26,782 nucleotides of DNA, from the NCBI GenBank assembly GCA_046542355.1, contig JBKHBN010000024.1:1-26782 (forward strand), written 5' to 3'. Positions within the stretch are counted from its first letter, which is position 1. Each line of letters begins with the position of its first letter. Positions 6,798 through 14,621 of the stretch are shown here, piece by piece. Under the pieces are notes generated by a model. The model was not told the DNA's origin. It searched no databases and saw only the letters and a program-made list of their open reading frames with translations. Made by a program: the position numbers and the translations under genes. Source of the stretch: UBA1672 sp046542355. GTDB lineage: Bacteria; Pseudomonadota; Alphaproteobacteria; Micavibrionales; Micavibrionaceae.

Positions 6798-7367
6798 TTA
6801 ACTCTTTTTAATCTCTTTAGGCAATATCAGGGCGATTACAATAAAGACCGTGCCAAGGATAATACCCAGTAATGTGCCATCGATGCTCTCAATCAGATGT
6901 GAATATTCTTCATTTCCCGTTTGAGCCAAAGTCACCTTACCGCCTGCAAATGTATCAAATAGCGGTGTATGAGCCTTAAGCCATCCATAGGAAATAGTGT
7001 AGACAAAGGCACCGGCCAGTCCGCCAAAGACAAAAAATAACGCATTCCTTCTTCCGGAAGCCAGCGCCGCCAATCCTGATCCCGGGCAATATCCGGCAAG
7101 CGCAAAACCCGCTCCAAATATTGCACCACCGGCAACGACACCAAGATAAGAGGATTTAACCGAGAGATGCGAAGGATCTATCAGTCCGAGCGCCAGCCCC
7201 GCAAACAAAGATACGGTTGTCACCCCAATAGCCAGTAAAATTGCCTTCATTAACCATAAATGCCTAAGGCGCAGTATATTGATGATGTTTTGCGGGTTTG
7301 TCAGACCAACCCGGTTTAAAGCAAAACCGAATACTAAACCGAGCGTAATTGCTAATAATAGTTCCAT
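6798..7367 (-). CDS. YeeE/YedE-family sulfur-compound transporter, second half
   Basis: A 189-residue inner-membrane protein of the YeeE/YedE (Sulf_transp) family. Members import thiosulfate or other sulfur species through conserved cysteines. It shows about five hydrophobic segments and the family signature GAGFALAGYCPGSGLAAL, with the conserved Cys-Pro-Gly, near residues 84-101. It lies 5 bp after another YeeE/YedE half gene, both downstream of a BigR/SqrR-type repressor. Full-length TsuA-like proteins are about twice this size, so the two halves probably act together as a split transporter. Substrate (thiosulfate, sulfite or sulfane sulfur) is inferred from family and context only. Confidence 0.85.
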   Translation of the reverse strand: MELLLAITLGLVFGFALNRVGLTNPQNIINILRLRHLWLMKAILLAIGVTTVSLFAGLALGLIDPSHLSVKSSYLGVVAGGAIFGAGFALAGYCPGSGLAALASGRRNALFFVFGGLAGAFVYTISYGWLKAHTPLFDTFAGGKVTLAQTGNEEYSHLIESIDGTLLGIILGTVFIVIALILPKEIKKS

Positions 7368-7372
7368 TTTTT

Positions 7373-7945
7373 CTACTTTCTCTTAAACACAATAATCGCT
7401 AGAGGAACGGCAACACCAAAGGTACTCAGGGCAAAGACATAACCACTTAGAGATGTTTGCATTATTCCGCTCATGATATGACCACTTGTGCAACCGCCAG
7501 CCAGTCTTGCCCCGAACAAAACAGCAAAACCTGCAATAAACATCCAGATATAGTGCTTAATCTTGCTATTTCCAAAACGGGCGCGCCAGATATCAGGCAT
7601 TTCTTTTTCTTCCTTTGTCTGGGGGCGGTCCCCCTTTAAAATAGCAGATAAAAAGGCACCGACTATCATAGCCAGAACGAACACAAAGCTGTAATTCAGG
7701 GGCTGAGCGATACTGGCAGCGTATTTTCCCGAGCTTTTATTTAAATAAGCGTTGGGGGAGGCATAACCCTTTGGCGCACTGGCGTCTTCAACGACGATAT
7801 CATTTTGCACAGCGTCCCATAAGACACCATTAAAAATTACAAACTGTGTTGAAACGCCAATCGGCTTAACAAATAAAACAGCAGCAAAAAAGATCAAAGC
7901 CATAACTAATCCGCTCCACTGCCATGGTAAAACACCTCTAAACAT
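7373..7945 (-). CDS. YeeE/YedE-family sulfur-compound transporter, first half
   Basis: A 190-residue inner-membrane protein with hydrophobic segments near residues 10-28, 86-105, 132-150 and 165-186. The family motif ARLAGGCTSGHIMSG carries the conserved Cys expected to relay the sulfur substrate. Between the first two membrane segments is a roughly 45-residue hydrophilic insert (VVEDASAPKGYASPNAYLNKSSG), probably periplasmic. The start overlaps the ArsR repressor gene by 8 bp, so the two are translationally coupled, and the second half gene follows after 5 bp. With that partner it should form a two-gene YeeE/YedE system, as commonly found next to BigR-type regulators and sulfur-detoxifying enzymes. 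Confidence 0.85.
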   Translation of the reverse strand: MFRGVLPWQWSGLVMALIFFAAVLFVKPIGVSTQFVIFNGVLWDAVQNDIVVEDASAPKGYASPNAYLNKSSGKYAASIAQPLNYSFVFVLAMIVGAFLSAILKGDRPQTKEEKEMPDIWRARFGNSKIKHYIWMFIAGFAVLFGARLAGGCTSGHIMSGIMQTSLSGYVFALSTFGVAVPLAIIVFKRK

Positions 7946-8276
7946 GATCTTTCTCTCCTGTGTCCGAACAAAACTCTTGATAAAGAATATTCAAAATATC
8001 TACTACAGCTTTGTTTTTTATAAAATAATAAAATGTTCTGTGATCGCGCTGATAATCAACAAGACCTTCCTCACGCATTTTTTTTAAATGTTGAGACATA
8101 GACGTTTGTGCAATGCCCGTTTCTTTTATCAAATCAGTTACACTTTTCCTGCCACCAAGCATATGACATAAAATAAGCAGGCGATGAGAGCTAGCCATCC
8201 CTTTGAGAAAGCCAGCTGCTTTATCAGCATTGACCTGTATAAGCCCGGCATTAATATCAGTATCGTCTAATATCAT
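7938..8276 (-). CDS. bigR-like: ArsR-family persulfide-sensing repressor (BigR/SqrR type)
   Basis: A 112-residue winged-helix repressor. The fold is recognisable from SSHRLLILCHMLGG, the recognition helix region GIAQTSMSQHLKKMREEGLV and the wing YQRDHRTFYYFI. Cysteines C37 (in LLILCHML) and C103 (YQEFCSD) are 66 residues apart, the same spacing as the redox pair of BigR (C42/C108) and SqrR, which form a di- or polysulfide link on exposure to sulfane sulfur and release DNA. There is no arsenic or zinc motif. It heads an operon with two YeeE/YedE half-transporters, and a perfect 9-2-9 inverted repeat covers its start codon, indicating autoregulation. No clear ribosome site precedes the ATG, so translation may be leaderless. 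Confidence 0.88.
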   Translation of the reverse strand: MILDDTDINAGLIQVNADKAAGFLKGMASSHRLLILCHMLGGRKSVTDLIKETGIAQTSMSQHLKKMREEGLVDYQRDHRTFYYFIKNKAVVDILNILYQEFCSDTGEKDHV

Positions 8277-8289
8277 ATTTATATGATAT
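8270..8289. promoter_or_regulatory. Perfect 9-2-9 operator over the repressor start codon
   Basis: ATATCATAT-TT-ATATGATAT is a perfect inverted repeat that includes the ATG (8276-8274) of the ArsR-family gene. On the minus strand a candidate -35 TTTACA (8310-8305) and -10 TATCAT (8288-8283), 16 bp apart, place the -10 inside the repeat. A repressor bound here would block transcription directly. It is the likely binding site of the adjacent BigR/SqrR-type protein. Confidence 0.7.
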
Positions 8290-8343
8290 CATAAAAATGT
8301 TATTTGTAAAGTTATTTAGTGATTTTCTTACGAGAGGCTCGAA

Positions 8344-8369
8344 AAAAGAATTCGGCTATAAATTCTCTT
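8344..8369 (-). terminator. Weak AT-rich terminator-like hairpin
   Basis: On the minus strand AGAATT-TATAGCCG-AATTCT is followed by a run of T residues, downstream of the 8461-8775 gene. The stem is short and AT-rich, so the call is tentative. Confidence 0.3.
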
Positions 8370-8460
8370 TTCTTATCTTATTGCTCCGTAACACATATCG
8401 ATATAGGCAAATATGTGGCAGTCAGGGATGACAAATGAAAGACCATCTTCAAATGATAAT

Positions 8461-8775
8461 TCAATAATCACGGATGATAAGGGTTGTCTCAAAATGAGCA
8501 ACGACTTTGCCCTCAACAATTTGCAAGAGATTGACCTGGGAGCCGTGAGCGATATTTTCTTTCATCTTGCCATCTATATCAAGACCAAGGTTTTGCATGG
8601 TTCCGTCTTGATGAACAAGATAAAGTGTTCCTGTAGAGGTTTCGTATTCTGCCCACTCAAAGGGCTCTTCGAGTGTTTGGTCATAAATTATGGCTATCTG
8701 ACCGCTGGAATTACTTAAAATACCGCAACGCATTTGATCGCTCAGAGCCGGATGAGAAAAAGACACATTCTCCAC
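8461..8775 (-). CDS. Hypothetical 104-residue protein, GTG start
   Basis: Not recognised. A small soluble protein with no signal peptide or membrane segment: MENVSFSHPALSDQMRCGIL, then alternating strand-like stretches (GQIAIIYDQ, GTLYLVHQDG, KVVAHFETTLIIRDY) suggesting a beta-rich fold. The start is GTG at 8775, with AAGGA 8 bp upstream. An opposite-strand open frame overlaps it but is Cys-rich and less protein-like, so the minus strand is preferred. It sits alone between the repressor operon and the 88-residue gene. Reality as a gene is likely but not proven. Confidence 0.5.
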   Translation of the reverse strand: MENVSFSHPALSDQMRCGILSNSSGQIAIIYDQTLEEPFEWAEYETSTGTLYLVHQDGTMQNLGLDIDGKMKENIAHGSQVNLLQIVEGKVVAHFETTLIIRDY

Positions 8776-8947
8776 AATAAAATTCCTTATCTATATATCA
8801 CCTAACAAACAGCAACATACTAACAGTTTCGCTTTTAACTAACAACTGCCAGAAATATAGGAAATGCACTGAAATGATCTATGTTAATCCCACAGAATTA
8901 AAGAGAGGCTGCGTGTAAGTTACGCCATCTAAAGGGGCAGGGAGTGG

Positions 8948-9214
8948 TTATAGTGCCGGAGCTGGTAGCCCTCCTCCTATCGCCGGTAAGGTCGGTAGTG
9001 ATGGCAGCGTACTTAGGGCGGCTCCTTGGGCTGTAGCCGAAGCCGCACCTGTAAATACGGTTGATATTCCAACACTCTCCAGAAGAGGGGCTACAGCCTG
9101 ACCTGCAGAAAGTGCTAGTAACGCGCCGCCTGTCGTATAATGGGTAGCGATATGCATACCGATTTCAAAGGCCAGACCAAATCCCAAATGTTGTAATATA
9201 TCGCTGCTTGCCAT
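8948..9214 (-). CDS. Hypothetical 88-residue Ala/Gly-rich hydrophobic protein
   Basis: Not recognised. The protein has an amphipathic to hydrophobic N-terminal half (DILQHLGFGLAFEIGMHIAT, then GGALLALSAGQAVAPLLESVG) and a low-complexity tail rich in Ala, Leu, Pro and Gly (TLPSLPTLPAIGGGLPAPAL). AAGGG lies about 7 bp before the ATG. One or two membrane-interacting helices are plausible. It is divergent from the 9313-9900 gene across an AT-rich 98-bp gap. Its composition resembles the hydrophobic C-terminal region of the 1128-residue protein, but no shared motif was established. Confidence 0.5.
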   Translation of the reverse strand: MASSDILQHLGFGLAFEIGMHIATHYTTGGALLALSAGQAVAPLLESVGISTVFTGAASATAQGAALSTLPSLPTLPAIGGGLPAPAL

Positions 9215-9312
9215 GAAAAACCCTTAATTTAAGCTTGTAAATGTTATAATATAACTCTATATAAAATGATAATGTGTTGCATTCAAGTGTTTTTTTAAGA
9301 AAGGTTTTATTT

Positions 9313-9900
9313 ATGGATGGTGTTCCAGTATCAAATAGCCCAAGATTTTGGGATGGTGATCCTGCATTAACTCCGGCTTTTCAGCTCGCTCAGGGTTCTG
9401 CCTATACATATAAGGGGTTTCGTTATGAGCCGGATTTTTCTGTAAATCTTCGAGCAACGGTTGAAGAATTACAGAGGCAACCAGATCCGAGTAAACATAG
9501 AATTACGCATCTGGCAGGCGTTGATATTTCTTTTTTACACCCGGAGACCGGCAAACCGACAGCGCTGTTTTGGGCTAGTCTTGATAATATGGATGGACCT
9601 GTTTTCGGACTTATGTGGCAAAGATTTTATGGTCATATATTGGGAGAAGATCCATTAACTACTGACCCTGAAATAATTGAATTAGTATTGTTCCACATGG
9701 AGACCGCTCATGCAGTGTCAAGGCCGGTGCTGGATTATATTGGCCGGATTGGCCAGCATGTGTGGAGACAAAGCCCAGATTTGAGAGAAAATAATGGCGC
9801 CTCCAATGATTTCGGTCAGGCTCCTTTACAACCAGATGATAAGGCTCTGGCAGATCATGCTGCTATATCATCATCTCCCATGATGGCTTTTGGCTCGTAA
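9313..9900 (+). CDS. Hypothetical 195-residue protein
   Basis: Not recognised. The start at 9313 is preferred to an in-frame ATG at 9274 because AGAAAGG precedes it at normal spacing. The protein is soluble, with no signal peptide, no Cys and several aromatic residues: SPRFWDGDPALTPAFQLAQG, YTYKGFRYEPDFSVNLRATV, HLAGVDISFLHPETGKPTAL, FGLMWQRFYGHILGE, and a helical LVLFHMETAHAVSRPVLDYI. The last 35 residues are polar and probably disordered. It runs convergent with the exchanger-like membrane protein, with stop codons 9 bp apart. Function unknown. Confidence 0.65.
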   Translation: MDGVPVSNSPRFWDGDPALTPAFQLAQGSAYTYKGFRYEPDFSVNLRATVEELQRQPDPSKHRITHLAGVDISFLHPETGKPTALFWASLDNMDGPVFGLMWQRFYGHILGEDPLTTDPEIIELVLFHMETAHAVSRPVLDYIGRIGQHVWRQSPDLRENNGASNDFGQAPLQPDDKALADHAAISSSPMMAFGS

Positions 9901-9910
9901 TTATCAAAAA

Positions 9911-11455
9911 TTATTCTGCTGTTAATGCTTCTGGCTCATTATCAGGGCAGTCTTCGCATTCTTGATCGAAGAACAATATTTCTTCTTCGTCATCACCAAT
10001 CCCGGCTTTTATTTCATCATATGAAGGAAGAGAGGGTAAACCCTCGAGCATTGGATCTGGTTCTTGTGCCCGGCTATCAGGACAATGCGTAACGACCATG
10101 TTGCCAAATCTATGCTCATGACAGGGTACGCCTGAAGGTACGAAACTCGATGCAAAAAGATAAGTTGCAAAGGCTGCGAGCAGAACATCTCCATCGGCAC
10201 GAGTGAGTTTTCCTTTGTTTTTTGCCATAAGGGCAGCAGCCAGAGCAGGAGAGCCGATAAAAGCCAGTGTTGCGAAAGCACCTGCAGGAGATATGCTTGG
10301 GTTTAAGGTCTCCGGTACGTTTATGGTATGCAAAAATTCGGGAACAGGAATGCCTAAATTGTCCAGACCAGCGCTTGCCGCCAATGCACCGCCGATAAGC
10401 ATGGTGTTAAAGGTTGCACATGACGCAATATTTCCAAAGGCAAAGCTTCCTTGTTTTTTATATGCAGCGCGAATAGCCAGAAAAGCTTCTGAGAGCGCTC
10501 CGCCTGCTGCCACAATGATACCTAGTTGCGCCGGACTAAGATTGGCGCCGCCGGCCATGTATATTCCCTGTTGTACGACAAATTGGGAAGTCCCTACCAA
10601 TAGAGCCATAGACGCCAGGGCACGTCCACCACTCAATGCCGTTTTTAATCGCGTGTGTTTCTTGTGCCCATTCTCCTCGTGCCCGTGATTCTCGTGTCCC
10701 TGCCCATGATCATGGGCGCATCTGGCAGTTCCACTTTTAACGCGCTGGTATAAGTATGATGCTCCACCAAGCATAGAAGCTACGCCAAGAGAAGGCCATA
10801 ACTCTCCAGACCATAGCTGCACGGCCAGAGCCGCTGTGCCGATGGATAGAAAACTCATAGTATTAAACTTCAAACCAAGAAAGCCGGGTTGACTTTTTTC
10901 TGCATTGACACCGGAAATAGCAGCCACAGCGCCAAGAATGGCCAGTGTGTGAAAAGCCTGATGCCCTACAATGCCAGCAAGAGCAAGATCGGTGTTGCCA
11001 TTTAGGACAGATGTCAGGGTAACAGCGGCCTCAGTACCTGAATGCACCAGGCCGGAGATTACGCCTAATCCCAAGGGAGAAATATCTGCTTTTTCTCCAA
11101 AATCATGAAAATCACGGAGCACATCTTCACTAAGGTAATGCATAACCGCAAAGCCAGCGATCACGGCGGCTATATATGTCAGGTTGTTTCTGGGTAAACT
11201 CATATAGCTCATGCCTGTCATAGCCACAGCAGAGGCCATGGTAACCATGCGTGTTGAAATATGGTCTTTTACCTTACCAATCCTGCCAAGGGGAGAGTGT
11301 TTAAAAGCGCCTGCGCTTTGTTCGAAAACGTTGCTTACCGCGCCAAGTGGTGTTTTGAGAACCGGAGCTACAGTTTGTGAGACTCGATTAAACGCACCGG
11401 ATAAAAGGCGCGTAACTGGGCCGGGTTTTGGGCGTTCTTCGTGGATATGTTCCAT
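9911..11455 (-). CDS. Multi-pass membrane protein with two cation-exchanger-like alpha-repeats and His-rich loop
   Basis: A 514-residue inner-membrane protein, about 10 hydrophobic segments. Two segments resemble the inverted alpha-repeats of the CaCA (Ca2+/cation antiporter) superfamily: residues 134-175 (SGLVHSGTEAAVT... GNTDLALAGIVGHQAFHTLAILG) and 318-356 (GGALSEAF... FAFGNIASCATFNTMLIGG), cf. the family pattern GTSxPE...GNxxGSNxxN. The first repeat has VGHQAFH where GSN is usual; the second keeps GNIAS-ATFN and the acidic E323. Between them, residues 246-267 form a loop with one Cys and eight His (CAHDHGQGHENHGHEENGH), a probable metal-binding stretch. The C-terminal tail carries C445, H446, H448, H457, C458 and an ECEDC motif (C500/C503). 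A metal-ion exchanger or metal-sensing derivative is a reasonable hypothesis, but the ion and activity are unproven. There is no clear ribosome site. Confidence 0.6.
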   Translation of the reverse strand: MEHIHEERPKPGPVTRLLSGAFNRVSQTVAPVLKTPLGAVSNVFEQSAGAFKHSPLGRIGKVKDHISTRMVTMASAVAMTGMSYMSLPRNNLTYIAAVIAGFAVMHYLSEDVLRDFHDFGEKADISPLGLGVISGLVHSGTEAAVTLTSVLNGNTDLALAGIVGHQAFHTLAILGAVAAISGVNAEKSQPGFLGLKFNTMSFLSIGTAALAVQLWSGELWPSLGVASMLGGASYLYQRVKSGTARCAHDHGQGHENHGHEENGHKKHTRLKTALSGGRALASMALLVGTSQFVVQQGIYMAGGANLSPAQLGIIVAAGGALSEAFLAIRAAYKKQGSFAFGNIASCATFNTMLIGGALAASAGLDNLGIPVPEFLHTINVPETLNPSISPAGAFATLAFIGSPALAAALMAKNKGKLTRADGDVLLAAFATYLFASSFVPSGVPCHEHRFGNMVVTHCPDSRAQEPDPMLEGLPSLPSYDEIKAGIGDDEEEILFFDQECEDCPDNEPEALTAE

Positions 11456-11601
11456 GGTGAATGCTTGCAGTTACATGTTATTTGCTGTTTTAAAATGTTA
11501 CAGTATATCGTTTCTAAAGAGAGCATTCATAAAAGACAAGTTTAATTTGTAAGAAATTGGCTAATTTCTAGATAGTGTCGTCACGTGTTATGTACAATGC
11601 T

Positions 11602-11702
11602 GTTGCAATTTAAAAGCAAAGAATCAATTTTTTTTGATCGCAGGACATGCTGTAGCATATTCAAGAGACAAAAAAGCAGATAATTTGTTTTTAAATTGCA
11701 AC
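11602..11702. repeat. Internal 14-bp inverted repeat of the MITE-like element
   Basis: GTTGCAATTTAAAA (11602-11615) and its exact reverse complement (11689-11702) enclose 73 bp that include smaller foldbacks. This is the left foldback inside the mobile element. Confidence 0.8.
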
Positions 11703-11709
11703 CCGAAGG

Positions 11710-11810
11710 GCGCGGCAAATTTTTGTATCTAAGCCTTCAAACCGCTTGCCATTAGCTACGGCTAGTCCCTGCGCGGTTTTCAGGCTTATCTGCTAAAAAT
11801 TTGCTCGCGC
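11710..11810. repeat. Long imperfect hairpin in the MITE-like element
   Basis: The arms pair in successive blocks: GCGC near 11710-11713 with 11807-11810, GGCAAATTTTT near 11714-11724 with 11795-11805, AAGCCT (11731-11736) with AGGCTT (11782-11787), and AAACCGC (11739-11745) with GCGGTTT (11773-11779). About 29-30 bp in all, broken by small internal loops. RNA from either strand would fold stably. Confidence 0.75.
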
Positions 11811-11873
11811 AGAATAGACATAACACGTGACGACACTATCTAAGGGATGTTGGTTCTGTATCTGGATGGATGG

Positions 11874-11902
11874 AAAAAGGCAGCGGGATATTTCCTGCTG
11901 CC
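11874..11902 (-). terminator. Intrinsic terminator of the SLC13 permease gene
   Basis: On the minus strand a 10-bp stem (GGCAGCAGGA/TCCCGCTGCC, one G-T pair, 4-nt loop; 11902-11879) is followed at once by TTTTT (11878-11874). It lies 32 bp past the stop codon of the permease. Confidence 0.8.
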
Positions 11903-11933
11903 CTTTTGGAAAAGATTCGTTTGTGTTTGTCGC

Positions 11934-13985
11934 TTAATAAAACAGCATCATTGTTGCGGTCATAACCACGAGGAATAATAGGGTCATAATACCACCGGCT
12001 TTCATGAAGTCTGGAACGCGGTAGCCCCCTGGTCCCATGATTAAAGCGTTAACCTGATGGGTTGGGATCAAGAAGGCGTTGGATGTTGCGATTGCAACTG
12101 TTAGCGCAAAGACAGCCGGATCGGCACCCTCTATGCCAAGGGCAATGTTGATCGCCAGTGGCACAAGCAAGACGGTTGCTCCAACATTGGACATGACCAG
12201 CGTAAAGAAGGTCGAGAGGAGGGCAATAGAAAATTGAACAACAAAAACCGGCATATCACCGACAACATATAACGTTTGCTCTGCAATCCATTTGGCTGTA
12301 CCTGATTGTTCAACAGTAAGGCCGAGCGGGATCAAACTGGCCAGCAGGAAGACGGTTTTCCAGGATACAGAGCGGTAGGCTTCGTTGATGCTCAGTACGC
12401 CGGATAGAACCATACCGATAGCGCCGGTCATAAGTGCAATGGATAAACGAATGTCAGTAAAGAGAACCATAAATAGAGCAATGAGGAAGAATAAAAATGC
12501 CCATCCCAGCTTGTGGGGGCGAGACTCATCTCTTGGATATTCTGTTGTAATAACCACCATATCGTGTGAGCCTTTCAGACGTGCCAGAGACTCCCATTGT
12601 GTGTGAACCACAAGGGTATCTCCTGAGCGCAAGGGAATGGAGCGAATATTCTCCCCCTCACGCATTGTGTGTCCTTCGCGGTGCAGGCCAACAAGTGCCA
12701 GCCCCATTGTTTTGCGCAGCCAGACATCGCGCGCGCTCTTTCCAATCAGGTTTGATCGTGGCGGAATAACAACTTCGGCAATACCGGCTTTACTTGCAGA
12801 CAGGTCATTGGCAAAGGTACGGAGTTGGTCGCGCAGTTTGAGTTTGTTTTTTTCAGCAAAGGCGTTCAGGTCGTTTTCTTCCGAGACTATACCCAAAACC
12901 ATGCCGGACGTGATCCCAACATCACGATCCAGAGAACCGGGGCCGACATATGTTCCCTCACCGGGGCGCTTTGTCGCAATAACGCGGATGGCATTAACGC
13001 TTTCTATATCGTTGAGTTTTTTGCCAATTAGCGGGCTTCCATCGGTGACAATGACTTCTTTTAATCGGTAATCGATACCATACACATCATGAAAATACTG
13101 CATGGTATTAACACCGGCGGTGTTGCTTTCTGTAGAGCTTGTCGTTTTGGGCCGCGGCAGTACAAAACGTCCGAAAAGTACGAAATAAAGGACGCCTGTT
13201 GCAACCAGCGCCAGCCCGACCGGTGTTGTAGAGAATAAAGACCATAGTTCCATTTGCTGGTCTTCGGGCAGGGTCTTGTTTGATGTTAAGATTAGATCGT
13301 TGAGCAAGATAAGGGGGGAAGAGCTAACCATCGTCACCGTACCGCCCAAAATCGCGCAAAATCCCATCGGCATAAGCAAACGCGACATTGACAGGTCGGA
13401 GCGCGCTGAAATCCGTGCGACAACAGGAAGAAATAAGGCGGCAGCCCCGACATTTTGCAAAAATGAGGATATAATCGCTACTGTGCCCGAGAGAATAGGG
13501 ATGATTGTTTTTTCTGACGTTCCGCTGATACGTAGAATAAACGCAGCCAGTTTGTTCATAACACCGGTTCGATCCAGACCTGCGCCGATAATCATGACTG
13601 CTACAATCGACATAACGGCATTACTGGAAAAACCGTCAAAAAGAAGATTGGTGTCGATAAGACCCTTTCCTTCTTCAAGTCCTATGAATGGAGCCAAAAG
13701 CCCTGATAAACCCAGCAGAACCATAATGGTAATAGCAGCAACATCAACATCAACAATTTCAAATGCAAAAAGGTAGATTGTCAGCATCAAGAGGGCGGTG
13801 ACCCACGCGATCTCAATTGTTGGAACATTAATAACCAGAAATAGAGTTGCAATGATAAAGCAAGCGGCTGCAATAGCTTTTTTCTTTATGGTTTTCTTTG
13901 TCTCTAAGGAGAGTTTGCGCTCTTGTTTGGTTTTTTCTTCGATAGTGAGGAGTCTATCATCCGGCTTGTAAGGTAATTGGGACAT
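11934..13985 (-). CDS. SLC13 (DASS)-family anion permease with two RCK_C domains
   Basis: A 683-residue inner-membrane transporter. An N-terminal membrane half (about residues 33-275) is followed by two tandem RCK_C/TrkA_C regulatory domains (about 293-385, containing EVIVTDGSPLIGKKLNDI, and 395-480, containing EVVIPPRSNLIGKSARDVWL), then a C-terminal membrane half (about 493-683). The C-terminal signature SNVGATVLLVPLAINIA... ATSNAFLIPTHQVNALIMGPGGYRV is typical of the bacterial SLC13/CitT-like group that carries RCK_C domains, of which some members transport sulfate. The cysD-cysNC-cysQ operon is only about 4 kb away on the same strand, so sulfate uptake is a sensible guess. Dicarboxylate transport is not excluded. 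The strong terminator downstream implies a single-gene unit, and the gap 13986-14273 shows no convincing gene. Confidence 0.85.
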   Translation of the reverse strand: MSQLPYKPDDRLLTIEEKTKQERKLSLETKKTIKKKAIAAACFIIATLFLVINVPTIEIAWVTALLMLTIYLFAFEIVDVDVAAITIMVLLGLSGLLAPFIGLEEGKGLIDTNLLFDGFSSNAVMSIVAVMIIGAGLDRTGVMNKLAAFILRISGTSEKTIIPILSGTVAIISSFLQNVGAAALFLPVVARISARSDLSMSRLLMPMGFCAILGGTVTMVSSSPLILLNDLILTSNKTLPEDQQMELWSLFSTTPVGLALVATGVLYFVLFGRFVLPRPKTTSSTESNTAGVNTMQYFHDVYGIDYRLKEVIVTDGSPLIGKKLNDIESVNAIRVIATKRPGEGTYVGPGSLDRDVGITSGMVLGIVSEENDLNAFAEKNKLKLRDQLRTFANDLSASKAGIAEVVIPPRSNLIGKSARDVWLRKTMGLALVGLHREGHTMREGENIRSIPLRSGDTLVVHTQWESLARLKGSHDMVVITTEYPRDESRPHKLGWAFLFFLIALFMVLFTDIRLSIALMTGAIGMVLSGVLSINEAYRSVSWKTVFLLASLIPLGLTVEQSGTAKWIAEQTLYVVGDMPVFVVQFSIALLSTFFTLVMSNVGATVLLVPLAINIALGIEGADPAVFALTVAIATSNAFLIPTHQVNALIMGPGGYRVPDFMKAGGIMTLLFLVVMTATMMLFY

Positions 13986-14273
13986 GCGGTTTTTCCTTCC
14001 ATGACATCTTTAACCCATGATTTTCAATAGTACGGTGGGGTGTTATATCAGCCGGAGGATATGACCGGGATTTAATAGCGTTTCTCCGTGTAAATTCAGT
14101 GTAGCTCCTGAATTTGCGCGCAAGGGTATACCAGCATGGCAACGCCTGTCAAATAACTAATAGATTAATTTTCTCTTTAAGAATAGGATTTTGCGAATGG
14201 TCGTAATCCAAGAGCGCCAGTATACTAAATATCTTTCAAAAACAAAGCATTAGGTCTTGTGAAATTTCAATAA

Positions 14274-14483
14274 TTATTCAAGAGTTGGCTGTGGGTCATC
14301 ATCAGGGTATTCCTCGTTTGAAGCGTCTACGGCTTCTTCTATAAGAGCGTCAAGATCGATACCTGCAAGCGGGTTAGGATTGGATCCTTTATGAGCCGCC
14401 TTCTCAGCCTCGGTTACGTCCCGGGGCGGCCTCCTTCCACCGTCTGTATGTGTTTCCAGCTCACGTTTTCTGCCTTCGCCCAT
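14274..14483 (-). CDS. Small highly charged hypothetical protein
   Basis: A 69-residue protein, not recognised. A strong AAAAGGAG ribosome site precedes the ATG. The N-terminal half is basic and polar (GEGRKRELETHTDGGRRPPR), with an Ala/Glu/Lys helix (DVTEAEKAAHKG). The C-terminal half is acidic (LAGIDLDALIEEAVDASNEE, then YPDDDPQPTLE). There is no signal peptide or membrane segment, and it is probably largely disordered. It is divergent from the tandem-GGDEF gene across a 138-bp gap that would hold both promoters. Confidence 0.6.
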   Translation of the reverse strand: MGEGRKRELETHTDGGRRPPRDVTEAEKAAHKGSNPNPLAGIDLDALIEEAVDASNEEYPDDDPQPTLE

Positions 14484-14621
14484 TGTTGGTCAACTCCTTT
14501 TAAGGTTAAAAAACTATCATTTTTCATTTACTATTTTAACAGTGTTTTTCTTTAAAATCCAATCACAGTTTAATTGCGGAATAACTTTTCATAACATATA
14601 GATAAGTGGTAAAATAGATGC

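Larger units (their letters stand above)
11569..11842. mobile_element. MITE-like element with 23-bp perfect terminal inverted repeats
   Basis: The termini 11571-11593 and 11818-11840 are perfect 23-bp inverted repeats (outer sequence GATAGTGTCGTCACGTG). Each is flanked by TA, consistent with a TA target duplication as made by IS630/Tc1-mariner-type transposases. The 270-bp element has no coding capacity for a transposase. Its interior is two side-by-side foldbacks: a perfect 14-bp inverted repeat (11602-11615/11689-11702) and a long imperfect hairpin (11710-11810). It fills much of the 478-bp gap between two minus-strand genes; nothing else was seen in that gap except the terminator at 11874-11902. 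Confidence 0.8.

Noticed and set aside
8413..8718. Plus-strand open frame of 101 codons overlapping the 104-residue minus-strand gene
   Set aside because: It is Cys-rich and irregular, has no ribosome site, and the opposite frame looks more like a real protein.
11569..11842. CRISPR-like or attC-like interpretation of the foldback element
   Set aside because: There are no regularly spaced direct repeats and no integrase; perfect termini with flanking TA fit a MITE better.
13957..14142. Minus-strand 61-codon frame upstream of and overlapping the SLC13 gene
   Set aside because: It overlaps the start of a clear gene in another frame and shows no family resemblance or ribosome site.
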